In this document: one piece after another, positions 7,086-13,207 of the stretch | Numbering within the stretch: position 1 is the stretch's first letter | Layout: every line of letters starts with the position of its first letter | NCBI GenBank assembly: GCA_040510575.1 | Contig: JBEVIU010000113.1 | Location: forward strand, 1-20,551 | Length of the DNA: 20,551 bases | Origin: DASUMF01 sp040510575 | GTDB taxonomy: Bacteria; Actinomycetota; Acidimicrobiia; IMCC26256; DASPTH01 | Reading direction: 5' to 3' | Position numbers and translations under genes: made by a program | Notes under the pieces: model-generated | The model's database searches: none | The model's input: only the letters and a program-made list of their open reading frames with translations | Told to the model about the DNA's origin: nothing

Positions 7086-7514
7086 ATGACGCCACACGAG
7101 TCGGATGCCCTGATCGCGCGACTCCCGCAACGCCCACCGTTCCTGTTCGTCGACGTCGTCGACGAGTGCGTTCCCGCAGTTCGGGTGCACGCGCGCTACC
7201 TCGTGACCGGCGACGAGGACTTTCTCCGCGGGCACTTCCCCGACAACCCGATCGTGCCGGGCGTCATCATCCTGGAGGCGCTCGCGCAGGGGGCGTCGCT
7301 CGCGCTGGCAACCGATCCCCGCTACGAGGGCAAGCTCGCCCTGTTCGGCGGTGTGGAGAAGGCCCGGTTCCGCCGCGTGGTCCGACCAGGTGAGGAGCTC
7401 GTGCTCACGGCCGAGGTCGAGCGGCTCAGCGCTCGCGGCGGCTGGTCACAGGTGCGCGCCAGCGTGAATGACGAGACAGTCTGCGAGGCGCGGCTCTTCT
7501 TCGCCATCGGTTGA
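7086..7514 (+). CDS. fabZ: 3-hydroxyacyl-ACP dehydratase
   Basis: Dehydrates 3-hydroxyacyl-ACP to the trans-2-enoyl form, the one elongation step not encoded in the opposite-strand operon. The 142-residue hot-dog protein has the catalytic His50 in GHFPDNPIVPG and Glu64 in ILEALAQ, separated by the usual distance, and standard FabZ length. I chose the ATG at 7086 with GGTGA 8 nt upstream; TTG 7071 and GTG 7074 are in-frame alternatives adding 5 or 4 residues. It is divergent from fabD and likely co-regulated through the shared palindromes. Mycobacteria use HadAB/BC for this step, so a single FabZ marks a different actinobacterial arrangement. Confidence 0.93.
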   Translation: MTPHESDALIARLPQRPPFLFVDVVDECVPAVRVHARYLVTGDEDFLRGHFPDNPIVPGVIILEALAQGASLALATDPRYEGKLALFGGVEKARFRRVVRPGEELVLTAEVERLSARGGWSQVRASVNDETVCEARLFFAIG

Positions 7515-7529
7515 CGAGCAGCGGCTTGA

Positions 7530-7559
7530 CCGAGCGACGGGGCTGGCGGTCCCGCTCGG
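7530..7559. terminator. Possible hairpin between convergent genes
   Basis: CCGAGCG (7530-7536) pairs perfectly with CGCTCGG (7553-7559) around a 16-nt loop, in the 48-nt gap between the fabZ stop and the end of the opposite-strand membrane protein gene. The location suits a bidirectional terminator, but the loop is large and there is no U tract. Confidence 0.35.
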
Positions 7560-7562
7560 CGG

Positions 7563-7856
7563 TCAGTCGTCGAGGTCGCGCAGCTCAGCGAAGTCGGCGT
7601 CGTCGCTCGCAGGCGCAGGGGCGTCGCCGGTGCGCTCGCTGAGGTCCGCGACCCGCGTCGTGGGGATCTCTCCGGTTGCCTCTTCTGGGTTCGGTCGGTG
7701 CAGCAGGAGACGGGTCTCGACGTCCTTGTCGAGCGGCGGCTCTTCCCGCACCCGCTTCCACGGTGCGATGACGATCAGGACCAGCACGACGACCGACAGG
7801 ATTGCGATCGTGATGAGGACGATCGACGACACCGACACTGCCAAGGGGGGGACCAC
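7563..7856 (-). CDS. Small single-pass membrane protein of unknown function
   Basis: A 97-residue protein with one strongly hydrophobic helix at about 8-31 (rich in I, V, L), then a basic PWKRVRE junction and an acidic, Pro/Asp-rich cytoplasmic tail ending ELRDLDD. By the positive-inside rule the tail faces the cytoplasm. I do not recognise the family. It is convergent with fabZ and divergent from the cyclase gene. The GTG start at 7856 has no ribosome site but a GATAAT element ends exactly 6 nt upstream, which suggests leaderless transcription. In-frame GTGs slightly downstream are alternatives. Confidence 0.65.
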   Translation of the reverse strand: MVPPLAVSVSSIVLITIAILSVVVLVLIVIAPWKRVREEPPLDKDVETRLLLHRPNPEEATGEIPTTRVADLSERTGDAPAPASDDADFAELRDLDD

Positions 7857-7862
7857 GGACCC

Positions 7863-7868
7863 ATTATC
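7863..7868 (-). promoter_or_regulatory. Candidate -10 (GATAAT) for a leaderless transcript
   Basis: On the minus strand GATAAT is followed by 6 nt and then the GTG start of the small membrane protein, placing the expected transcription start at or next to the start codon. No good -35 at standard spacing was seen. Confidence 0.4.
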
Positions 7869-7962
7869 CCCCTTCGAGGGGCGGTCCCATGCAACTCGGC
7901 CGGAGGAAGCTTCGAGTCCGGCCTGACCGCTGGCGGGGCATGACGGCCTGATCGTTCCCTTC

Positions 7963-9867
7963 GTGCGCGATCATTTGCCGGTGAAGCGCCGCGTCGTCAT
8001 CCGTCGGATCGTGTCCATCGCGATCCTGACGGTCGTGGTGACCGGGATGGCAGCGATCGGGCTCAACGGCGACGTCTTCGCCGGTTTCCAGCGCCGGGCC
8101 ACGGATGCTCTGTTCCCCGCTGCGCCCGACGACGGCGACATCGCGGTCGTGGGCTTCGACACGAAGACGATCGATCCTGACAGCGGGCTCGGGTACCCAT
8201 TGCCGCGCGAGAAGGTCGCGGTGCTCGTCGACAACCTCAAAGCGGCCGGTGCCCGGGTCATCGCGTTCGACGTCATCTACCGCTCGGCGTCGGCGACGCC
8301 GGGTGCGGACGCGGCCATGCGGAACGCGATCGACAGCGCTGGCAACGTGGTACTTGCAGAGGAGCCCACCATCGGGCCGGCGCGCGACGGCGTCTACACG
8401 ACGACGGACCTGAGTCCGATCGCACCCGAGATCGCACAGACGACCGGAGCGACTGTCGGCCAGGTGCACCTGAACAAGGATCCCAGCGACGGCATCAGCC
8501 GGAGCGTGCCGCTCGTCGTTTCTTCGCCGGATGACTCGACGTTCGTACCTGCGCTCTCGGTCGCGGCCGTGATGATGTACCGCGGGCTCGATCCGAGCCA
8601 GTTCATCGTCCGCCCGCACGGGCTTCAGATCGGCGACCGCCTGGTGCCGACCGACGATGCCAAGTCGATGCTGCTCAACTTCTCGCCGGACCTCTCCGGC
8701 ACGTCGGAGGTCATTCCCGCGGTCGACGTGATCAATGGCACGTTCCCCAAGAAGAAGGTCGCAGGCAAGATCGTCTTCGTCGGCGCTACTGCAACGACCC
8801 TCGGCGACGTGAAGACAGCGCCCGTGAACAAGTCGACCGACCTGCCTGGCGTGATGTTCCACGCCAACGCGGCGAACACGATGCTCACTGGCACGTACCT
8901 CGAACCGGTCAGCAACTCGCAGACCTTGCTCTGGGTCGCCGCGCTCACTGCGCTCATCGGGACGGCAGTGCTCCTCCTCCCGCTCTGGATGTCGATCGTC
9001 TTCACGGTCCTGATCCTCGTCGGATACGTGGTGTACGCGTTCCAGCAGTTCAACAGCGGCAACGTGCTCAACTTCGTGTACCCGTCTCTCGCGGTGATCG
9101 TCGCGTTCATGGGCGCGCTCGGCGTGCGCTACTTCGGTGAGACCCGTCAACGTCGTCACATCACGACGCTGTTCTCGCAATACGTCCCCGAAGCGGTGGC
9201 GCAGCGACTCGTGGACGAGGACCGAGCGTCCATCGCCGTCGAGGGCGAGCGGCTCGACATGACCGTGTTGTTCTGCGACCTCCGCGGGTTCACCGCGATG
9301 TCGGAGAACCTGGAGCCGGCCGTCGTGCGGACGATGCTCAACGTCTATTACGACCGCGTCACCGACGTCGTCCTCGCGATGGAGGGCACGCTCATGAAGT
9401 ACGTGGGTGACGAGGTGTTCGCGGTGTGGGGTGCGCCGCTGCCCAGCAGCGACCATCCCACCCGTGCGCTGGAGTGCGCGATCGCCATCCAGGCGTTGAC
9501 CCCCGACCTGAACCGTGAACTGGTCGAGCAGGGCGCGCCGGAGGTGTCGTTCGGGATCGGCCTGAACACGGGCGAAGCGGTCGCGGCGCACTTCGGCGGT
9601 GGCCGACGACGTCAGTACGACGTGGTCGGGAACACGGTGAACGTCGGCGCGCGCCTGTGCTCCGCGGCCGGACGGGGTGACATCATCCTGTCAGATCAGG
9701 TCTTGACCCGAGTCCTGTCGCCACCGCCGGTCGAACCGGTCGGACGGATCGAGTTGAAGGGCGTGAGCCGCGAACTCCAGCTCTGGCGAGTAGTGCGTTC
9801 TGAGTCGGCTATTCTTCCCGAATCCGTGGTGGGGCGCGAAGCGGCTGCCGCGGTTCCGGAAGGGTGA
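7963..9867 (+). CDS. CHASE2-domain class III adenylate cyclase
   Basis: Membrane sensor that makes cAMP from ATP. Layout over 634 residues: N-terminal helix (about 14-34), extracytoplasmic CHASE2 sensor (about 36-315), three helices (about 322-391), then a cytoplasmic class III cyclase domain (about 430-605). All catalytic residues are visible: metal-binding Asp439 (FCDLRGFT) and Asp483 (YVGDEVF), adenine-selecting Lys479 and Asp553 (QYDVVG), and transition-state Asn560 and Arg564 (NVGAR). The Lys/Asp pair indicates adenylate, not guanylate, cyclase. The ligand is unknown. Neither GTG 7963 nor in-frame GTG 7981 has a ribosome site; 7981 gives a neat MKRRVVIRR start and has GATCAT 6 nt upstream, so it may be the true, leaderless start. 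It is followed by FecR-domain, surface-protein and cNMP-binding genes on the same strand. Confidence 0.92.
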   Translation: MRDHLPVKRRVVIRRIVSIAILTVVVTGMAAIGLNGDVFAGFQRRATDALFPAAPDDGDIAVVGFDTKTIDPDSGLGYPLPREKVAVLVDNLKAAGARVIAFDVIYRSASATPGADAAMRNAIDSAGNVVLAEEPTIGPARDGVYTTTDLSPIAPEIAQTTGATVGQVHLNKDPSDGISRSVPLVVSSPDDSTFVPALSVAAVMMYRGLDPSQFIVRPHGLQIGDRLVPTDDAKSMLLNFSPDLSGTSEVIPAVDVINGTFPKKKVAGKIVFVGATATTLGDVKTAPVNKSTDLPGVMFHANAANTMLTGTYLEPVSNSQTLLWVAALTALIGTAVLLLPLWMSIVFTVLILVGYVVYAFQQFNSGNVLNFVYPSLAVIVAFMGALGVRYFGETRQRRHITTLFSQYVPEAVAQRLVDEDRASIAVEGERLDMTVLFCDLRGFTAMSENLEPAVVRTMLNVYYDRVTDVVLAMEGTLMKYVGDEVFAVWGAPLPSSDHPTRALECAIAIQALTPDLNRELVEQGAPEVSFGIGLNTGEAVAAHFGGGRRRQYDVVGNTVNVGARLCSAAGRGDIILSDQVLTRVLSPPPVEPVGRIELKGVSRELQLWRVVRSESAILPESVVGREAAAAVPEG

Positions 9868-9899
9868 TAGGGGCCGGACGAGCAGCAAGGATGCGGGCG

Positions 9900-10481
9900 A
9901 TGGGTACGACCACGAAAATCCGGTGCAAGGCCTTGCCGATCGTCGTGCTGGTGTGCACGTCAATGGCGATGACGATGATCGCGACAAGCGGGATCGCGAA
10001 TGCCGCGACACCGCTCGCGAACCTCAAGATCACTGAAGCCAACGTCTCGATCAAGCAGAAGGGCGCCTCCGACTTCGTCGCCGCGAAGGACGACCAGGCG
10101 CTGAAGCAGGGCGACACGATCAAGACCGACGCCGACGGCCGCGCGGAGATCGCGTACACCGACGGCTCGCTCACGCGTCTCGCCGGTTCGACGGTCTTCA
10201 CCATCTCGAAGCTCACCAGCGAGCGCGGTGGTCGCCAGACCCAGGGCACGCTCTCGGTCGGCGAGACGTGGAACCGCGCGGCCAAGGTCTCCGAGACGGG
10301 CTCCTTCGAGGTGAAGGCCGGAGGAACGACGGCTGCCGTCGAGGGCACCGCCTTCGTCGTGTCGTGCGTGCCGAAGGACAACGGCAAGCAGGAAGTCACC
10401 TGCACCGTCACCGCAGTGGTCGACGACATCAAGGTCAGTAGCGACGCGTGGGACGTCACCTCGGTGACGAACGTCTCCTAG
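9900..10481 (+). CDS. Exported FecR-domain protein
   Basis: A 193-residue secreted protein. A classical signal peptide covers about 1-35, ending ANA before ATPLANL. The mature part has a FecR core (about 68-152) recognisable by KQGDTIKTDADGRAEIAYTDGS, RLAGSTVF and the late FEVKAGGTTAAVEGTAF segment. Cys156 and Cys168 are close in sequence and could form a disulphide hairpin. I chose ATG 9900, with AAGGA 8 nt upstream; a longer frame from GTG 9864 overlaps the cyclase stop as GTGA and is an alternative. It lacks the helix and anti-sigma N-terminus of true FecR regulators, and no sigma factor is nearby. Its place directly after a CHASE2 cyclase suggests it works with that sensor outside the membrane; this is inference. 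Confidence 0.85.
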   Translation: MGTTTKIRCKALPIVVLVCTSMAMTMIATSGIANAATPLANLKITEANVSIKQKGASDFVAAKDDQALKQGDTIKTDADGRAEIAYTDGSLTRLAGSTVFTISKLTSERGGRQTQGTLSVGETWNRAAKVSETGSFEVKAGGTTAAVEGTAFVVSCVPKDNGKQEVTCTVTAVVDDIKVSSDAWDVTSVTNVS

Positions 10482-10487
10482 GGACAC

Positions 10488-11606
10488 ATGAGACAGACGC
10501 ACCGCTCAGAGCGGGGTCTTGGCCCCCGCTCCGGCCGACGTTTCCGGATCGCAGCCGCTGCGCTCGCCGTCGTGACGCTCGCGGCCTTCGCCGCCAGCTG
10601 CAGCAGCGACGACTCCGAGTCGAAGTCGGACTCGAAGAACTCGAGCTCGAACTCCGGGTCGAACTCGGGCTCCTCGGCCGGATCGTCCGCGCAGCAGGCG
10701 TCGGTCACGGTCGAAGGGGCCGAAGAGGCGATCTCCAAGTACGTGGAGAGCCAGGGCAAGGGGTACGCCGGCGACTGCGCCGACGCATCGTTGCCGAAGG
10801 ACAAGGGCAAGTGGTGCTCCACCCTGATCGAGGGTGACGACACCAGCAACACCAAGACCTACGAGGTCGGACCCGTGGGTGGCAAGGCGGTCGCCAAGGT
10901 CACGGTGACCCGCAAGGGTTCGGCGCAGCTCACGCCTGGCCTGCAGGTCGGCGTCGCCGACGGCAACGTCGGCGTGCCGCAGGCGCTCACCGCCGAGCAG
11001 CTGGCCAACAACACGTTCATCACCGGCAACTTGATCCTCGACCAGGCCGCCGGAATCGGCAACGGCCTCGCCGACCTTCCCCCGGGCACACCAGCTGCGG
11101 GTGATGGCGGCACCGATGGCGGTACCGGCGGCGGCGGCGGAGGCGGAGGCGGGGGCACCCCGACGGTCGAGATCGACCCGGGCGCCGGCACCGGCGCGTA
11201 CCCGCCCGACGGTGTGATCGTCATCGAGAACCCCAACCCCGAGCCAGGCGGTGAGGTCGTGTTCCGCGGCGGCGGCTGCACGGGCAACGAGGTGTTGCAG
11301 GTCCTCTTCGACGGGCACCCCATCGGCACGATCACGTCCGATCCCGCAGGCAACTTCGCCGGATCGATCTCGATCCCGCTGGGGACGGCGCCCGGGATCC
11401 ACACCCTCACCATCAAGGGCGCGGTCTGCGAGCTCAACGCCGCGATCACCGTCGGCGGTCAACTGGCGTTCACCGGTTCCTCGAGCCACACGACCACGTA
11501 TGTGCTCGGCGGGTTCGCGGCGGTCGCGATCGGCATGGTGCTCGTCTTCGGGTCCCGCCGTCGCCGTACGAGCGGACGCTCCACGGCGAGTTCCTCCACC
11601 TCGTGA
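10488..11606 (+). CDS. Cell-wall-anchored surface protein with LAxTG sorting signal
   Basis: A 372-residue exported protein of unknown function, 6 nt after the FecR gene. Basic N-terminus, hydrophobic export helix (about 21-35), then AASC with Cys38, a weak lipobox. Next come a Ser/Asn/Gly linker (about 39-66), a first domain with two cysteines (about 70-170), a Gly-rich linker with a run of ten glycines (near 220), and an Ig-like beta domain (about 228-322) with two cysteines. The C-terminus is a sorting signal: LAFTG (326-330), a membrane helix (about 337-355) and RRRR. LAxTG is the motif of actinobacterial class E sortases. AGGGA lies just upstream of the ATG. Having both a lipobox-like Cys and a sorting signal is unusual; I favour wall anchoring. 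Confidence 0.85.
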   Translation: MRQTHRSERGLGPRSGRRFRIAAAALAVVTLAAFAASCSSDDSESKSDSKNSSSNSGSNSGSSAGSSAQQASVTVEGAEEAISKYVESQGKGYAGDCADASLPKDKGKWCSTLIEGDDTSNTKTYEVGPVGGKAVAKVTVTRKGSAQLTPGLQVGVADGNVGVPQALTAEQLANNTFITGNLILDQAAGIGNGLADLPPGTPAAGDGGTDGGTGGGGGGGGGGTPTVEIDPGAGTGAYPPDGVIVIENPNPEPGGEVVFRGGGCTGNEVLQVLFDGHPIGTITSDPAGNFAGSISIPLGTAPGIHTLTIKGAVCELNAAITVGGQLAFTGSSSHTTTYVLGGFAAVAIGMVLVFGSRRRRTSGRSTASSSTS

Positions 11607-11622
11607 GTCCTCGGTGGGGCCG

Positions 11623-12078
11623 ATGAGCTTCGACGCGACGATCGACCAGCGCATCGAGCTCCTGCGGTCAGTGTGGCTGTTCTCGGCCTGCACCGACGAC
11701 GAGTTGGCGCGGATCGCCGCGTTGTCCCGTCCCCAGGAGATCGCCGAGGGCACCGAGGTCACCCGGCAGGGCGACGAGGGCCTCGAGTTCTACGTGATCG
11801 TCGAAGGCGACGCGAACGCAGCAGTCGACGGCGACGTGGTCGGGTCGATCGGCGCCGGCGGGTTCTTCGGTGAGATGGCACTCATCGACGGCGGCGAGCG
11901 CGTGGCCACCGTGGTCGCGACCTCGCCGATGAAGGTGCTCGTGCTCGACCGTCACGACTTCAACGAGATGCTGTCGATCGCGTTGCCGGAGATCACGCCG
12001 AAGCTCCTCGCAGTGATGGGGGCGCGGATGCGCGCCATCGAGCAGCACGACGGCGTGGCGTCGACGCTCGGACTCTGA
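11623..12078 (+). CDS. Stand-alone cyclic nucleotide-binding domain protein
   Basis: A 151-residue cytoplasmic protein made almost entirely of one CRP-type cNMP-binding domain. The phosphate-binding cassette is intact: GGFFGEMALIDGGERVATV, with Glu84 (ribose) and Arg93 (phosphate). The Arg is followed by Val-Ala rather than the frequent Ser/Thr, so affinity for cAMP is likely but not certain. There is no DNA-binding, kinase or channel domain; a short C-terminal helix region (about 121-142) may be an interaction surface. It starts at ATG 11623, 16 nt after the surface-protein stop, with a purine-rich GGTGGGG upstream. As last gene of the cyclase run it is the natural receptor for the cAMP made by the first gene; this link is inferred from position. 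Confidence 0.88.
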   Translation: MSFDATIDQRIELLRSVWLFSACTDDELARIAALSRPQEIAEGTEVTRQGDEGLEFYVIVEGDANAAVDGDVVGSIGAGGFFGEMALIDGGERVATVVATSPMKVLVLDRHDFNEMLSIALPEITPKLLAVMGARMRAIEQHDGVASTLGL

Positions 12079-12192
12079 TCGGCGCCGGACCTGTCCCGGG
12101 CCCTCACGGGCGAGCCCTGTCGATGCGTGAGCTCGCCGAGCGTCTGTACTTCCTATCGCCGCCGAGCTTGTCGACGAGCGCGTTGCTCAGGG

Positions 12193-12621
12193 CTACCTTC
12201 CGTTGACGTCGTGTGTCTGGGTCGGTTCGCCGCTCTGGCTGCCGACTTCGGCTGGCGCTGCACGACGGGTTGTCTCGGCGGGCTCATCGCGGAGGTCGAG
12301 GTCGTCGCGACGTGCGCGTCGATCGTCGTCCCGGTCACCGTCTCGCCAGAACGCGTCAGCACTCCTGTTTGCGGACGGGTCGGGCTGGTATGCCCGCTGA
12401 CTTCCCGCCTTGGCGATTCCGCGACTGAGGATGTAGGCGATCGCGATCCAGGTTCCGTACCGCCAGGCGGTGGTGCGCGCGATGTCATCGAGGACGTAGC
12501 CGCCAAGGAACACTGCGGCTGTTGCCCCCGCGGCGACCCAGAACTCGCTCGTCAGGATGAACGACTTCGTCTCGGGTCGACGCAACACCTGGTCGTCTCG
12601 CGCTCTCATTCGTTGACTCAT
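12193..12621 (-). CDS. Conserved-looking two-helix membrane protein, function unknown
   Basis: A 142-residue protein with a short N-terminal cytoplasmic stretch, two membrane helices (about 27-45 and 55-72; FWVAAGATAAVFLGGYVL and TWIAIAYILSRGIAKAGS), and a long, highly charged Arg/Asp-rich tail that looks disordered. The hairpin topology puts both ends in the cytoplasm. The ILSRGIAKAGS end of the second helix resembles small actinobacterial membrane proteins I cannot name precisely. The ATG at 12621 has an excellent ribosome site (GGAGG, 7 nt spacing), which supports a real gene. It is convergent with the cNMP-binding gene across a 114-nt gap with no clear terminator. Confidence 0.8.
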   Translation of the reverse strand: MSQRMRARDDQVLRRPETKSFILTSEFWVAAGATAAVFLGGYVLDDIARTTAWRYGTWIAIAYILSRGIAKAGSQRAYQPDPSANRSADAFWRDGDRDDDRRARRDDLDLRDEPAETTRRAAPAEVGSQSGEPTQTHDVNGR

Positions 12622-12814
12622 GTCGCAACCTCCAAACGCTGCCCACTCCGGGGCTCAGCGATACCCATGGAACGGCCGGCGAAACCGCTGTTTCCTGAAT
12701 CGGGTGCGCGCCGTTCGCGACTGGTTCGCCGTCTTCTGAGACTGACGCCACAGTTTCGGGCAACTCCCTTTCGAGCAAGAACCGCTCGGGCAGCTCGACA
12801 CGCCGGAGGTTCAA
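12622..12814. other. Intergenic region, presumed divergent promoter
   Basis: 193 nt between the two-helix membrane protein and the tiny plus-strand ORF. It presumably holds the promoter of the minus-strand gene. No convincing promoter hexamers, repeats or strong hairpins were found. Confidence 0.4.
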
Positions 12815-12910
12815 GTGGGAATTGCACTCGCCATCGTCATGCCGCTCTTGATCGCCGCATCGATCGTCGGAGCGTGCCGCATGGAAAATGTCCCGAGCCC
12901 GAAGCGCTGA
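12815..12910 (+). CDS. Possible 31-residue membrane peptide
   Basis: A short frame from GTG 12815 to TGA 12908-12910 encodes a peptide whose first two thirds are one hydrophobic helix (MGIALAIVMPLLIAASIVGA) followed by a small polar tail (CRMENVPSPKR). What raises it above chance is a strong GGAGG 5 nt before the GTG and its clean membrane-peptide character. It would be divergent from the 12193-12621 gene. No family is recognised, and coding is unproven. Confidence 0.45.
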   Translation: MGIALAIVMPLLIAASIVGACRMENVPSPKR

Positions 12911-12913
12911 ACA

Positions 12914-13060
12914 ATGAGCGACACGCAAGGCGACATCGAGCGATTTCGCGCCATGCTCGACGCGCTGGGCGCGGCCGTCACGGCCCCTGTCCCTGCGAGC
13001 GGGCTACTGCGTCGCACCAGGCGCGTCGTCATCTCACGGATTCCACGACGAGGGCGGTGA
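12914..13060 (+). CDS. Possible 48-residue basic protein
   Basis: ATG 12914, 3 nt after the membrane-peptide stop, opens a 48-codon frame: MSDTQGDIERFRAMLDALG, an Ala/Pro stretch, then a very basic end (LLRRTRRVVISRIPRRGR). Third positions are mostly G or C in the first half, as in real genes here, and less so at the end. The ribosome site is weak. If real, it is probably co-translated with the preceding peptide; if not, the 12622-13111 stretch is simply noncoding. Confidence 0.3.
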   Translation: MSDTQGDIERFRAMLDALGAAVTAPVPASGLLRRTRRVVISRIPRRGR

Positions 13061-13111
13061 CGAGCGGCTCAGTCCGCCACCTCGCGTGCCCTGCTGATCT
13101 CGCACACGCGG

Positions 13112-13195
13112 TGCCCGGAGTGGGACTCGAACCCACATGTCCTTGCGGACAATCGGTTTTGAGCCGATCGCGTCAGCCAATTGCGCCATCCGGGC
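13112..13195 (-). tRNA. tRNA-Leu (anticodon CAA)
   Basis: On the minus strand the sequence folds as a class II tRNA. The acceptor stem GCCCGGA/TCCGGGC is a perfect 7 bp, the anticodon stem ATCGG/CCGAT encloses loop CTCAAAA with anticodon CAA (reads UUG), the long variable arm TGTCC-GCAA-GGACA is typical of Leu, and the T arm is GTGGG-TTCGAGT-CCCAC. The discriminator base is A (position 13112). The genomic sequence then reads CCG, so the CCA tail is not encoded. It lies 12 nt downstream of the M23 peptidase gene on the same strand. Confidence 0.96.
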
Positions 13196-13207
13196 GAGAC
13201 GGTGACG

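Noticed and set aside
7864..9591. Long minus-strand frame (575 codons) opposite the cyclase
   Set aside because: The product is a low-complexity His/Arg/Glu string and lies wholly opposite a well-supported CHASE2 cyclase.
12113..12194. Perfect 7-bp inverted repeat AGCCCTG / CAGGGCT enclosing 68 nt, of tRNA-like size
   Set aside because: There is no T arm, D arm or anticodon stem on either strand, and a 7-bp GC-rich match at this distance is expected by chance. A small structured RNA cannot be excluded but is not supported.
12123..12206. 27-residue plus-strand ORF after the cNMP-binding gene
   Set aside because: No ribosome site, no recognisable peptide character, and it overlaps the end of the opposite-strand gene.
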